Of a stretch of DNA of 64,000 bases, positions 52,296 through 61,697 are shown piece by piece. The stretch is from Pseudomonas gingeri (lineage in GTDB: Bacteria > Pseudomonadota > Gammaproteobacteria > Pseudomonadales > Pseudomonadaceae). The stretch is from positions 1 to 64,000 of the forward strand of contig NZ_JACAQA010000038.1 of the NCBI RefSeq assembly GCF_013385425.1, given 5' to 3'. The notes under the pieces are model-generated. The model was not told where the DNA came from. It searched no databases and was given only the letters and a program-made list of their open reading frames with translations. Position numbers and translations under genes: made by a program. How positions within the stretch are numbered: the first letter of the stretch is position 1; each line of letters begins with the position of its first letter.

Positions 52296-54842
52296 TCAGG
52301 CATTGAGCCGAAAACTCTCCAGCCAGGCACCCAGCTCGGCCGCCCGCATCGGTTTGGAAATCAGAAACCCCTGCGCCACCTCATAGCCCTGGGCCTGGAG
52401 GATTTTTTGCTGGCCAAGGGTTTCCACCCCCTCGGCCACCACCCGCAACTCCAGGCTCTCGCCGATGCGAATCACAGCCTCGCTCAAGGCCTGGCTGGTC
52501 TCGTCGGTTTCCAGGTCGTGGACAAAACTGCGATCGAGCTTGAGCTCCTGGATCGGCAACCGCCGCAGGTAGCTCAAACTCGAATAGCCCGTGCCGAAGT
52601 CATCCATGGCCAGACGGACCCCAAGGGCATGAATCTCATCGATCGTGCACAAGGTATCCGGGTTGTTGTCCATCAACACACTCTCGGTGATCTCCACCGT
52701 CAGGTCCGCCGCCACCAGTCCGTTCTGCGACAAGGCCCGACTGATAAAACGTGGCAGATCACGGTTGTGGAAATTGGTCGGCGAGAGATTCACCGAAATG
52801 CTCGGCACCTTCAGGTGCTGACGACGCCAGCTCGCCAGCTGCCGACAAGCCTCACGCACCGACCATTGGCCGAACTCGCCGATCAGGCCGCACTCCTCGG
52901 CCATGGGAATGAATGTGCAGGGTGATACCTCGCCGAATTGCGGATGACTCCAACGCGCCAAGGCTTCGATGCCGCACAGGTCCTGATGGTTGAGATCGAC
53001 CTGCGGCTGATACACCAGATGCAGCTGTTTGCGATCAATCGCCTCACGCAGAGCGGTTTCCAGGCTCAGCCGCCCCTTGGCCATCTGATCCAGCCCGTGA
53101 CTGAAGAAACTGACGCTGCCCCGTGCGCTGGTCTTGGCCTGGTACATGGCAATGTCGGCCCGTTGCAGCAGGACCTCCATGGTCCGGCCATCCTCGGGAA
53201 ACATACTGACGCCAATGCTGGCGGACGGCCTGAGGGTCACCCCGGCGATCTGGCACGGGACGCTCAGGCAGCTTTTGAGACTGACGAGAAGATCGGTCAC
53301 TTGCTCCAGCGAGCATTGCGGCAATACCAGCACAAACTCATCGCCGGACAGCCGACAGACAATATCCTGCTTGCGTCGCCGCTCCTGCAAACGCCGGGCG
53401 ATCATGCACAGGAACTCATCGCCCGCCGCATGCCCAAGGGAGTCGTTGACCTGCTTGAAGCGGTCCAGGTCAATGAAGACCACGGCCAGGCTGCTCTTGC
53501 TCCGCACCGAATCGGCAATCGCCTGGTCGGCCTTGGCGTGCAGCATATTGCGATTGGGCAGCCCGGTCAGGTCATCGTAAAACGCCAACTGACGAATATG
53601 CGCGCGGGACTCTTCGCGCTCCAGGGCCAGCGCACAGAGGTGGATCGTGGCATTCACCAGCAGTTGATCCAGCGGGCTCGGCTCGCGCCTCTCCCGGTAG
53701 TAGAACGCGAAGGTCCCGAGCACCCGGCCAGAACTGGATTTGATCGGCGTCGACCAACAGGCCTTGAGCCCCAACGGAATCACCTTGTCGCGAAAACCTT
53801 CCCAGAACGGGTGATGAGCAATGTCCGCCACAACCACCGGCTCACCGCTGAACGCCGCCGTACCGCAAGACCCCACTTGCGGCCCGATGCGCAAGCCATC
53901 CAGCGCATTGGAGTAATGTTCAGGCAAGCTGGGGGCGGCCAGGGGGTGCAAGGTGCCCCCTTCGTCCACCCGCAGAATCGAAGCAATCACGTCAGGGGCA
54001 ATCCGCTCGACTTCACGGCAGACCAACATCATCAAGGCCGCCAGTGATTCCTCTCGAACCATCGCTTCGAGCACTTTGTGCCGCAGGACTTCCGGCATTC
54101 GCGAATGAGTCACGTCAATCAGCACGCTGACGGTATGGGTCAGGTGACCGAGGCTATCGAGCACCGGATAGGTAGTGACATTGCACCAGACACGACGGCC
54201 ATCATGGCGATAACCGAATTCCTGTGAGTGATATGCCTCACCGCGCCCCAACTGAGCACGGATGGCGGCGATATCTCCCACCTCGAAATAGGGGGCAATC
54301 AGGCTGATGGGCGTTCGTCCCACCACGGCGGCTTCGTCATAGCCGAACATCTCGGTGAACCCACCGTTGACGTAGCGGATCTGCCATTGGGCATCCGTGA
54401 CGATGATTGCGTTTTCGGTGCTGTCGACCACCAGTGACAGTAGATACAGGCGTTCGCGCTCTTCATGCTGGACCGTGATGTCCTTGATGAAGGCGGTGTA
54501 CATCAACTGGCCGTCGCTCTTGACCTTGGAGATGGACATCGCCCCCCAACGCCGGGCGCCGTCTTTGCGCTCGATCAGCACGTCGCGACTGGTGCCGACG
54601 ATCTTGTTGAGGCCGCTGCGACGATTGGCATCGATGTAGCCGTCGTGCTCCGCACGGATCAACTGTGGCACCAGGATACTGACGTTCTGCCCGATCACCT
54701 CCTCCCGGCTGTACCCCCACAAGGCTTCGGCGGCAGCGTTGAACAGGATGACCCTGTTCTGGCTATCAATGACCACAACACTGTCGATGCTCTGCTCTAG
54801 GGTCTGGATGAAAACCTGGGAAAGATCCTGAATGTCAGGCAT
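52296..54842 (-). CDS. PAS-PAS-GAF-GGDEF-EAL protein
   Basis: 848 residues, no membrane segment. Two PAS domains (about 10-125 and 130-245; SVVVIDSQNRVILFNAAAEAL, NAIIVTDAQWQIRYVNGGF), a GAF domain (about 255-400), a GGDEF domain (about 415-570) and an EAL domain (about 585-835). The EAL motif is intact (GIEALARW) with DDFGTGYSSLSYL, so phosphodiesterase activity toward c-di-GMP is likely. The cyclase signature reads SGDEF (near 498-502), with the first Gly replaced by Ser; SGDEF variants can be weak or regulatory. Stand-alone gene between the REP pair and the tau-like operon. Confidence 0.93.
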   Translation of the reverse strand: MPDIQDLSQVFIQTLEQSIDSVVVIDSQNRVILFNAAAEALWGYSREEVIGQNVSILVPQLIRAEHDGYIDANRRSGLNKIVGTSRDVLIERKDGARRWGAMSISKVKSDGQLMYTAFIKDITVQHEERERLYLLSLVVDSTENAIIVTDAQWQIRYVNGGFTEMFGYDEAAVVGRTPISLIAPYFEVGDIAAIRAQLGRGEAYHSQEFGYRHDGRRVWCNVTTYPVLDSLGHLTHTVSVLIDVTHSRMPEVLRHKVLEAMVREESLAALMMLVCREVERIAPDVIASILRVDEGGTLHPLAAPSLPEHYSNALDGLRIGPQVGSCGTAAFSGEPVVVADIAHHPFWEGFRDKVIPLGLKACWSTPIKSSSGRVLGTFAFYYRERREPSPLDQLLVNATIHLCALALEREESRAHIRQLAFYDDLTGLPNRNMLHAKADQAIADSVRSKSSLAVVFIDLDRFKQVNDSLGHAAGDEFLCMIARRLQERRRKQDIVCRLSGDEFVLVLPQCSLEQVTDLLVSLKSCLSVPCQIAGVTLRPSASIGVSMFPEDGRTMEVLLQRADIAMYQAKTSARGSVSFFSHGLDQMAKGRLSLETALREAIDRKQLHLVYQPQVDLNHQDLCGIEALARWSHPQFGEVSPCTFIPMAEECGLIGEFGQWSVREACRQLASWRRQHLKVPSISVNLSPTNFHNRDLPRFISRALSQNGLVAADLTVEITESVLMDNNPDTLCTIDEIHALGVRLAMDDFGTGYSSLSYLRRLPIQELKLDRSFVHDLETDETSQALSEAVIRIGESLELRVVAEGVETLGQQKILQAQGYEVAQGFLISKPMRAAELGAWLESFRLNA

Positions 54843-55083
54843 GGCGGTAGCCCACTCACGGGAAGGAAGACAAACACGGTGTCGGGCTCCTTCCCGGTGC
54901 TTCAGGACTTTGTTGATCGCCGCCCCACTCTTGCAGAGATCAGAGGGGGGTTGAATGGCCCTCCCTATCGATGCGCGACAGTAGTAAGGTCGTCATGTAA
55001 ACACTAATATCAATATGCCTCCATCCGATCATCGGACTATTGACCCGCATCAAAGAACCCCAAAGGACAGATGTAATATCTTC

Positions 55084-55099
55084 GTCGCGACCCCGCGAC
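55084..55099. terminator. Possible terminator hairpin after tauC-like gene
   Basis: GTCGCG and CGCGAC form a perfect 6-bp stem around ACCC, 26-41 bases past the permease stop. There is no clean T run, so this is weak. Confidence 0.3.
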
Positions 55100-55124
55100 G
55101 TAGGCGTTCTCAAAAGCATTCTCA

Positions 55125-55997
55125 TTAGCTATAGCGCTGCATCCCCCAACGCTTCACCGTGATTCGCTCCAGGGTGTCGAACACCAGGTTCTCCACCAGC
55201 AGGCCGATCAGGATCACCACCGCCAGGCCAGCGAATACCTTGTCGGTGTAGAGCTCGTTGCGGTTCTGGAAGATGTACCAGCCCAACCCGCCCTTGCCGC
55301 TGGTGGCGCCGAACACCAATTCGGCCGCGATCAGGGTGCGCCAGGCAAACGCCCAGCCGATCTTCAACCCCGCGAGAATCGACGGCAACGCCGCCGGAAT
55401 CAGGATGAACAGCACAAAACGCAAACCCTTCAAACCATAATTACGCCCCGCCATGCGCAAGGTCTCCGACACCCCGAGAAACCCGGCATAGGTATTCAGC
55501 GCCAACGCCCAGAGCACCGAGTGCACCAGCACGAAAATCAAACTGTTCTGCCCCAATCCGAACCAGAGCAACGCCAGCGGCAGCAACGCAATCGCCGGCA
55601 ACGGGTTGAACATCGACGTCAGGGTACTCAGCAGGTCCCGTCCAAACTGGGTCGACACCGCCAATGTGGTCAAGGCGAACGCCAGGACGATCCCCAGCAC
55701 ATAGCCCTTGAGCAGCACCACCAGGGAAATCCCGACCTTGCTCAGCAACTCACCACTGATCAGGCCGTCGTACAACGCACTCGTCGTCTGCAGAAAACTC
55801 GGCAGCAACAGATCGTTGTTCTGATACCGCGCCGCGGCCTCCCAAAGCACCGCCAGCAAGATCAGGATCAGGCTCTTGCGTAACCAGCCCTGTTGCCACA
55901 ACCGTTGCCCCAGAGGCAGTTCGCGCTCCAGCGGGACCTCGAGCAACGGCTCCAGGACCACTTCATATTCTTCACGCACAGGGGATGAAAGACTCAT
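55125..55997 (-). CDS. TauC-like ABC permease
   Basis: 290 residues, about six membrane helices, with the EAA loop near residues 190-215 (GLKGLRFVLFILIPAALPSILAGLKIG). Belongs to the SsuC/TauC group of sulfonate, nitrate and related uptake permeases. Last gene of the minus-strand operon dioxygenase-binding protein-ATPase-permease. It starts 19 bases after the ATPase gene ends. Confidence 0.9.
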   Translation of the reverse strand: MSLSSPVREEYEVVLEPLLEVPLERELPLGQRLWQQGWLRKSLILILLAVLWEAAARYQNNDLLLPSFLQTTSALYDGLISGELLSKVGISLVVLLKGYVLGIVLAFALTTLAVSTQFGRDLLSTLTSMFNPLPAIALLPLALLWFGLGQNSLIFVLVHSVLWALALNTYAGFLGVSETLRMAGRNYGLKGLRFVLFILIPAALPSILAGLKIGWAFAWRTLIAAELVFGATSGKGGLGWYIFQNRNELYTDKVFAGLAVVILIGLLVENLVFDTLERITVKRWGMQRYS

Positions 55998-56016
55998 CGG
56001 GCATTCCTCCAGCCGC

Positions 56017-56871
56017 TCAATAGGCGATGCGGATATCGGCGAAATTCAGTTCGGTTTCAGCCTGCGGGGTTTCGTCGAACAGCAGCCGGTGGATCCGTCG
56101 CGCCGACGCCTGGAACTCGACGCCGCCCAGGCTGTGCAGGTTGTACTGATGGCTGTGGATCTCCGCCCGTACCCGACCCGGATGGGGTGACAACAGCAGA
56201 ATGCGGTTGCCCACCACCAGCGCCTCTTCAATCGAGTGGGTGACGAACAGCAGGGTGAAGCGCACCTCCTCCCAGAGCTGCAGCAACTCCTCCTGCATCT
56301 TGCGCCGGGTCAAGGCGTCGAGGGCGGCGAAGGGCTCGTCCATCAGCAGGACTTTGGGTTGCATCGCCAGGGCCCGGGCAATCGCCACCCGGGCTTTCAT
56401 ACCGCCGGACAAGGTGTGCGGATAGGCATCGGCAAAGGCCGACAACCCGACCTTCTCCAGATAATGCAGCGCCCGCTCCTCCGCCTCCCGACGCTTGAGG
56501 CTGCCGGACGCCAGCAGCGGAAACATCACGTTCTGCTTGACGGTTTTCCAGGGCGGCAACTGGTCGAATTCCTGGAACACCACGATACGGTCCGGGCCCG
56601 GCTCGGTGACGGCCTGGCCTTGCAGGCGGATCTCGCCTTCACAGGGCCGGAGAAACCCGGCTACCGCCTTGAGCAAGGTCGACTTGCCACAGCCCGAAGG
56701 CCCGAGCAGCACAAAACGATCTTCACGGTCGACTTCAAAACTGACCTGATGCGTCGCCCGCACCACCCGCGCCGGCGTGCGGTATTCCAGGCTGACCTGG
56801 TCGACCGCCAGCAACGCCGGGGTGGCGACGCTCGGGTTGCTGGCCGTGTGGCCTTGCAAGGGGGCATTCAT
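56017..56871 (-). CDS. TauB-like ABC ATPase
   Basis: About 284 residues from MNAPLQGHTAS. Walker A LLGPSGCGKSTLLKAV, Q loop FQEFDQLPPW, signature LSGGMKARVAIARAL, Walker B VLLMDEPFAALD and H loop FVTHSIEEA are all present, so it should be active. SsuB/TauB-type importer ATPase. The frame extends 54 bases further 5' into the binding-protein gene; the chosen start leaves a five-base gap. Confidence 0.92.
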   Translation of the reverse strand: MNAPLQGHTASNPSVATPALLAVDQVSLEYRTPARVVRATHQVSFEVDREDRFVLLGPSGCGKSTLLKAVAGFLRPCEGEIRLQGQAVTEPGPDRIVVFQEFDQLPPWKTVKQNVMFPLLASGSLKRREAEERALHYLEKVGLSAFADAYPHTLSGGMKARVAIARALAMQPKVLLMDEPFAALDALTRRKMQEELLQLWEEVRFTLLFVTHSIEEALVVGNRILLLSPHPGRVRAEIHSHQYNLHSLGGVEFQASARRIHRLLFDETPQAETELNFADIRIAY

Positions 56872-56876
56872 GTCGG

Positions 56877-57914
56877 TCAGCTCCCCTGCAACAGTTTGGC
56901 GTCCTCGAAGAAGTAGTCCTTCCACGATTCCGGCTTGTGCTTGATGGCGCCCACACGATAGAGGAACTCGGCCAGGGGGTAGGTGTTCTTCGGCGTCACG
57001 CTGAATTCGAACTGCGGGTTGTCGATGATTTTCAGCAGCGCCGCACGGTCGATCTTGGCCTTGGTCACCCGCAGGTAGGTGTCCGCCGCCGCGCCTTTGT
57101 CCTTCTGCGCGAACTCGGCCGCTTCGGCCAGGGCGTCAACGAAAGCCTTGTAGGTTTTCGGGTTGTCGTTGCGGAATTTCTCCGTGGCGAACAACACCGT
57201 CGGCGAGTTCGGCCCGAGCAGGTCGTAGCTGTTGAGCACCACATGCACGTTGGGGTTTTCCAGCGCCTGTTCCTGGAACGGCGGGTTGGAGAAGTGCCCG
57301 GTCAATTCGGTGCCGCCGGCGATCAGCGCCGCCGTGGCGTCGGGATGCGGGACGGCGACGGTGTATTTGTCCAGGCGATTGAATTCCTTGTCGCCCCACT
57401 GCTTGGCCGCGGCGTATTGCAGGAAGCGCGACTGCACGGAAACGCCAACCGCCGGCAAGGCGATGCGGTCCTGGTCGGTGAAGTCGGCGATGGTCTTGAC
57501 CTTCGGGTTGTTGCTCACCAGGTAGTAGGGAAAGTTGCCCAGGGAAGCGACCGCCTTGACGTTCTGCTTGCCATAGGTGCGATCCCAGATGGTCAGCAAG
57601 GGCCCGACACCCGCACCGGCGATATCCACCGAGCCGGAAAGCAGCGCGTCATTGATCGCCGCGCCGCCGGACAGCTGGGTCCAGTCGACCTTGATATCGA
57701 TGCCTTCGGCCTTGCCGTATTTCTCGATCAGGTGCTGGTCGCGGACCACGTTGAGCAACAGGTAGACAATGCCGAACTGTTCGGCGACGCGGATCTCGCC
57801 CTCGGCCTGGGCCGTGGCAGGCGCCAGCAGGCTGCCGGCCAACAGGCTCAAGCCGAGGCCGAGGGAGGTGGTGAGACGGCCGAGTTTCGGCCACAGTGCA
57901 AAGGATGCAGGCAT
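56877..57914 (-). CDS. TauA-like periplasmic binding protein
   Basis: 345 residues from MPASFALWPK. Signal peptide (LGLGLSLLAGSLLAPATAQA), then a type-2 periplasmic binding fold of the SsuA/TauA/NMT1 group (IRVAEQFGIVYLLLNVVRD, ALLSGSVDIAGAGVGPLLTIW). The ligand is probably a sulfonate or related small anion; the adjacent TauD-type enzyme suggests taurine-like compounds, but the specificity cannot be read from sequence. Confidence 0.87.
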   Translation of the reverse strand: MPASFALWPKLGRLTTSLGLGLSLLAGSLLAPATAQAEGEIRVAEQFGIVYLLLNVVRDQHLIEKYGKAEGIDIKVDWTQLSGGAAINDALLSGSVDIAGAGVGPLLTIWDRTYGKQNVKAVASLGNFPYYLVSNNPKVKTIADFTDQDRIALPAVGVSVQSRFLQYAAAKQWGDKEFNRLDKYTVAVPHPDATAALIAGGTELTGHFSNPPFQEQALENPNVHVVLNSYDLLGPNSPTVLFATEKFRNDNPKTYKAFVDALAEAAEFAQKDKGAAADTYLRVTKAKIDRAALLKIIDNPQFEFSVTPKNTYPLAEFLYRVGAIKHKPESWKDYFFEDAKLLQGS

Positions 57915-57939
57915 GGGGATGCTCCTTGAAGCGATCGGA

Positions 57940-58836
57940 TCAGAACGGGGCATCGCCCTGGATGGTGGTGCGGTAGAGCTTGCGCCGCAGGTCACTCGGG
58001 CAACCGGCGGCCAGGTGCACCAGCGAACGGTTATCCCAGAACACCAGGTCGTGGGGCTGCCACTGATGGCGGTAGATGTTTTCCGGCAACACGCTGTGGG
58101 CATACAGCTCGCTCAGCAGCTGGCGGCTTTCGTCTTCCGGCAGGCCGACAATCCGCGTGGTGAAACCCTCGCTGACGAACAACCCCTTGCGCCCGGTTTC
58201 CGGGTGGGTACGCACGATGGGATGCACCACCTCGGCGACCTGGGCCAGTTGTTCAGGGGTCAGGGTCGGCCGCCAGTTGCCTTCGAATTTGGTCTCGCTG
58301 TAACGCGCCGTGTAGGAGTGCGCCGCCGAACGGCCTTCGATCGCCTTGCGCAGGGCCTCGGGCAAGCTGTCCCAGGCCTTGTGCTGGTCGGCAAACAGGG
58401 TGTCGCCGCCTTCGGATGGCAGCTCCTGGGCGTGCAGCATCGAACCGAGGCTCGGCAGCTCCTTATAGGAGAGATCGGAATGCCAGAACTTGCCCGCATC
58501 GCCCAGGCCGATGTTCTGGCCGTTTTCGACGATGTTGGAAACGATCAGGATCTCCGGGTGCCCCGCCAGCAGGAATTGCTTGAGCACATGAATCTGCAAC
58601 ACGCCAAACCGACGGCTGAAGGCGATCTGCTGTTCGGGACTGATGCGCTGGTCGCGGAACACCACCACAGGGTGATCCAGGTGCGCACGGTGAACGCGCG
58701 CAAAGTCCTCGGCATTGAGCGCCTGGCTCAAGTCGAGGCCGACGATTTCAGCGCCCACCGATCCATCAAAGGGGCGGACGTCGAAGTGCTGTGCCGGGGC
58801 ATCAGCGGTGGTCGAAACGGAAGAAGCCAGGGACAT
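57940..58836 (-). CDS. TauD/TfdA-type 2-oxoglutarate dioxygenase
   Basis: 298 residues. The iron facial triad is visible: His119 and Asp121 in FWHSDLSY and His274 in SLVHLAAG, with Arg285/Arg289 placed to bind 2-oxoglutarate. TauD oxidises taurine to release sulfite; related enzymes act on other sulfonates, sulfate esters or phenoxyacids. First gene of the operon, 25 bases before the binding protein. GGAG lies seven bases before the start. Most likely a sulfur-scavenging enzyme. Confidence 0.88.
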   Translation of the reverse strand: MSLASSVSTTADAPAQHFDVRPFDGSVGAEIVGLDLSQALNAEDFARVHRAHLDHPVVVFRDQRISPEQQIAFSRRFGVLQIHVLKQFLLAGHPEILIVSNIVENGQNIGLGDAGKFWHSDLSYKELPSLGSMLHAQELPSEGGDTLFADQHKAWDSLPEALRKAIEGRSAAHSYTARYSETKFEGNWRPTLTPEQLAQVAEVVHPIVRTHPETGRKGLFVSEGFTTRIVGLPEDESRQLLSELYAHSVLPENIYRHQWQPHDLVFWDNRSLVHLAAGCPSDLRRKLYRTTIQGDAPF

Positions 58837-59359
58837 GGAAGGACTCCTGCGCAGGGCACGCTCAGAGGTGCACTTGGTGATCAGACACTCACGCGGGTCG
58901 CGTGTGGGTTCAGTTCATACGGCCCACCCAAGGGTCGGTGAGCACGCAGAAATATGACGATATAGATATAAGAGAGATAACTTAAATACTATTAAGGAAT
59001 ATCAATAGGGCCTTTTTCATAAGCGCCCCGGCGCCGAGCCGGTGAGAGGCGATGATTTTTTCACGTGCCCCGAGGACCTATCCGACACATCCGGATACCT
59101 TGAAAACCCGGGTTCTGGAACCTTGTGCAAAACACTGGAGCCGCGGGAAGCAATACGCATCGCCAAGAGGGCGAGTCCCTACAGCCACTTGGGAATCGAT
59201 TGATAGTTTCAGTGAGGGCTGGTGAAAGAGAATGGCACCATGCAATCATCCGTTATCGCGTGCCTCAGGCGCAGAGAATGGACGGTTTGACAAGCACCCG
59301 GGCAGCTTCTAGTGTGCCATCGGATCACCCTTCAACCTTGTTCAAAACAGAGTAGTCGC
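58837..59359. other. Divergent AT-rich promoter region
   Basis: Spacer between the dioxygenase operon (minus) and the GntR gene (plus). The part 58950-59020 is AT-rich and holds a dyad, CTATTAAGGAATATCAATAG (58989-59008), with a possible minus-strand -35 TTGATA inside it. This is a plausible site for a CysB/Cbl-type activator or the GntR protein. No gene is supported here. Confidence 0.45.
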
Positions 59360-60049
59360 GTGGCGGAAAAACCGAATCCCTTGAACAGCGTTCACGTCAA
59401 TGGACCCATACCCGCCCATCTGGCCCGGGCGGTGATTGAGGAGACCTTGCGCAACGCCATCCTGGACGGGCGTCTTCCCTGTGGCCTGGCCTTGCGCCAA
59501 CAGGAACTGGCGACGCTGTTCGGCGTCAGCCGCATGCCCGTGCGTGAAGCCCTGCGCCAGCTCGAAGCCCAGGAACTCCTGAATGTGGTGCATCACAAGG
59601 GGGCCGTGGTTGCCCCTTTGATCGTCGATAATTCCATCGAAGCCTACGACTTGCGGATCCTCCTGGAGACCGAGGCCCTGCGCCTGTCGGTGCCCCTGCT
59701 CGATGACAACGACTTCAAGCAGATCGAGGCCTATATCGATCTGCTGGAAACCGAACAGGACTATACCCAGGTCGGACGGCTCAATCGCCTGTTCCACATG
59801 GGGCTCTACAGCAAGGCCCCCAATCACAAACTGTTGAAGCTGATCGAGCAGGGCCTGGTGGAAGAAGAACGCTTCCTGCGTTTCAACCTGTCCGCCATGG
59901 GGCTGGGCAAACTCTCCCAGGATGACCATCGCGCCCTTCTCAGCGCTGCTCGGGCCGGCGAGATCGAGGTGTGCGTGGAGAATCTGCGACACCACCTGCA
60001 ACGCGGCATTGAAGTGATTCTGCGTTATCTGGCCCAGGCCCGGTCTTGA
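59360..60049 (+). CDS. GntR-family (FCD) transcriptional regulator
   Basis: About 229 residues from the GTG at 59360; a GTG at 59312 in the same frame is an alternative, and neither has a strong ribosome site. Winged helix at residues ~15-75 (LRQQELATLFGVSRMPVREALRQLE), then an all-helical FCD ligand domain (YDLRILLETEALRLSVPLLDD, NRLFHMGLYSKAPNHKLLKLIEQ). Divergent from the tau-like operon, so probably its regulator. Confidence 0.87.
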   Translation: MAEKPNPLNSVHVNGPIPAHLARAVIEETLRNAILDGRLPCGLALRQQELATLFGVSRMPVREALRQLEAQELLNVVHHKGAVVAPLIVDNSIEAYDLRILLETEALRLSVPLLDDNDFKQIEAYIDLLETEQDYTQVGRLNRLFHMGLYSKAPNHKLLKLIEQGLVEEERFLRFNLSAMGLGKLSQDDHRALLSAARAGEIEVCVENLRHHLQRGIEVILRYLAQARS

Positions 60050-60917
60050 CCCCTGAGCCGATACGCCTGTTGGGCCCGGGGTCTGCTGTTCTACCGATGT
60101 GCATGGCAGCCCACAGGCTGATGAGACGGGTTGTCGGTGAGCGATAACAACACCGCCGACAAGCTGCCATCAGCTGTTTTCCATGATTTGTGAAAAAGGT
60201 CGTGGGCGCACGCCCTGCCACGCGGGATGACCCTATCTATTCACCGCTTCGGACAGGTTTCGCCTCTTCCGGCGATAGCAGAACTGTCCGTTTGGGCACA
60301 GGCTTGCTCACCGATAATCAATTGACGAGCGACGTACGGCTCTGCGCATGCAACTTTCGGATTACATCACTCAACCAAGGAGGACTTCCACGCGCCGGAA
60401 GTACGGATCAGCCGTGTCTCGGCCACGCCTATCAAACTATTAACCCATCCCATTGAGAGCCAGTTGAATGAGGCATTCCATCATTCATTTAAATTCTGAT
60501 CGTTATTATTCGGAAGGGGCACTCTCACCCCTAAAAACACGGCATCGCCAGTGTTATCGGGGACACTCATCTATTAAAAAGTGACACTTACAATTGTTCT
60601 AAAAATAACTTGATCCGCGCTGATTATTTGTATTAATTTTTAATGGCTTTCGGGCAACCCCTGTCGCCAAGGCCTTAGCCAGCCTAGACATAGGCGCCCG
60701 GCAACACCAAACAAAATACGCTCAAAACGCTTGCACGATGACACTTTGGCGTACGTTAAATACGCCGTGATTCCTCTCGATACTTTCAATTTCTTATTGA
60801 GGACTCTGTTCGTCCGCCCGTTAGCCAATGCAACACAGTGACACCGCCATACCGTATAGAAAACACCGTGCAACCTGTCACAGCCCTTTCAACTTCGCAG
60901 ACACGTGGTGAATATTA
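60050..60917. other. Long AT-rich spacer upstream of the mgo/pvf-type operon
   Basis: About 870 bases without a gene I can support. 60250-60290 forms a two-part stem (CGGACAG/CTGTCCG enclosing TCGCC/GGCGA). 60376-60382 has an AAGGAGG with no start codon after it. 60480-60640 is markedly AT-rich. GCCTA-GACA-TAGGC (60682-60695) and a dyad at 60748-60766 (GGCGTA/TACGCC) lie nearer the operon. A long regulatory region or an untranslated leader is likely. Confidence 0.5.
60748..60766. promoter_or_regulatory. Dyad upstream of mgoB/pvfA-like gene
   Basis: GGCGTACGTTAAATACGCC: perfect 6-bp arms around a 7-base AT-rich spacer, 152 bases before the operon start. Candidate operator; the factor is unknown. 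Confidence 0.4.
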
Positions 60918-61697
60918 ATGAGCGCACTAAAGCACCTTCTCGACGCCCGTAAAGAACAACTGACCCAACATCCTGTATTCAGTGAGATTCATTCACTTTC
61001 ACTCCTTCGACGGTTCATGGAAGTCCATGTCTTTGCGGTCTGGGACTTCATGTCGTTGACCAAGCGCTTGCAACAGGAACTGACCTGTACCACTTTGCCC
61101 TGGCTACCGCCCAGGGACCCCCAGGCCGCACGCCTGATCAATGAAATTGTCCTTGGCGAGGAATCGGACCAACGCGAAGGCCCCGGCCATTGCAGCCACT
61201 TCGAGTTGTATCTGGAAGCCATGCGCGAGGTAGGCGCCAGCACCGCCGCCATCGAGCACTTCATCGAACTGCTGCGTGAAGGCGTGACGGTCGACACCGC
61301 GCTGCGCACGGTGAACGCCGCGCCGATGGTGATCGGCTTTGTCAGAAACACCCTCGATATCGCCCTCCACGCCTCGGCGCATCAGGTGGCCGCGGCCTTT
61401 CTGCACGGCCGGGAAAGTGTCATCCCGCAGATGTTCCAGCGGATTCTCGATGAGTGGGGCATCGATCACGCCCAGGCCCCGACGTTGCGCTACTACCTGC
61501 AACGGCATATCGATGTCGACTCCGAGGACCACGGGCCGGCGGCCGAACACTTGCTCGAACGCCTGGTGGGCGGTCAGCCGCAACGCGAGGCGGAGATCTA
61601 CAGCGCCGCCCTGGCCGCCGTGGACAGCCGCCTGGCGCTGTGGGACGGCTTGCAACTGAGCCTGAGCGAACGCGCCGTCGAGGTGGCCCTCTCATGA
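60918..61697 (+). CDS. mgoB: DUF3050 haem-oxygenase-like protein, MgoB/PvfA type
   Basis: 259 residues, soluble, all-helical. The DUF3050 pattern is clear: PVFSEI, FMEVHVFAVWDFMSL (His37), NEIVLGEESD (Glu76, Glu81), HFELYLEAM (His94, Glu96), HASAHQ, and RHIDVDSEDHGPAAEHLLE (His197, Glu203, His205). These are His/Glu positions that could bind metal in a haem-oxygenase-like di-iron fold. In mangotoxin-type (mgoBCAD) and pvf clusters this gene precedes the N-oxygenase and contributes to diazeniumdiolate signal formation; its exact reaction is not settled. It overlaps the next gene in ATGA. Confidence 0.85.
   Translation: MSALKHLLDARKEQLTQHPVFSEIHSLSLLRRFMEVHVFAVWDFMSLTKRLQQELTCTTLPWLPPRDPQAARLINEIVLGEESDQREGPGHCSHFELYLEAMREVGASTAAIEHFIELLREGVTVDTALRTVNAAPMVIGFVRNTLDIALHASAHQVAAAFLHGRESVIPQMFQRILDEWGIDHAQAPTLRYYLQRHIDVDSEDHGPAAEHLLERLVGGQPQREAEIYSAALAAVDSRLALWDGLQLSLSERAVEVALS

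Noticed and set aside
60640..60873. 77-codon minus-strand frame in the spacer before the mgoB-like gene
   Set aside because: No ribosome site, basic and Cys-rich composition without a recognisable fold, and it runs through dyads that look regulatory.
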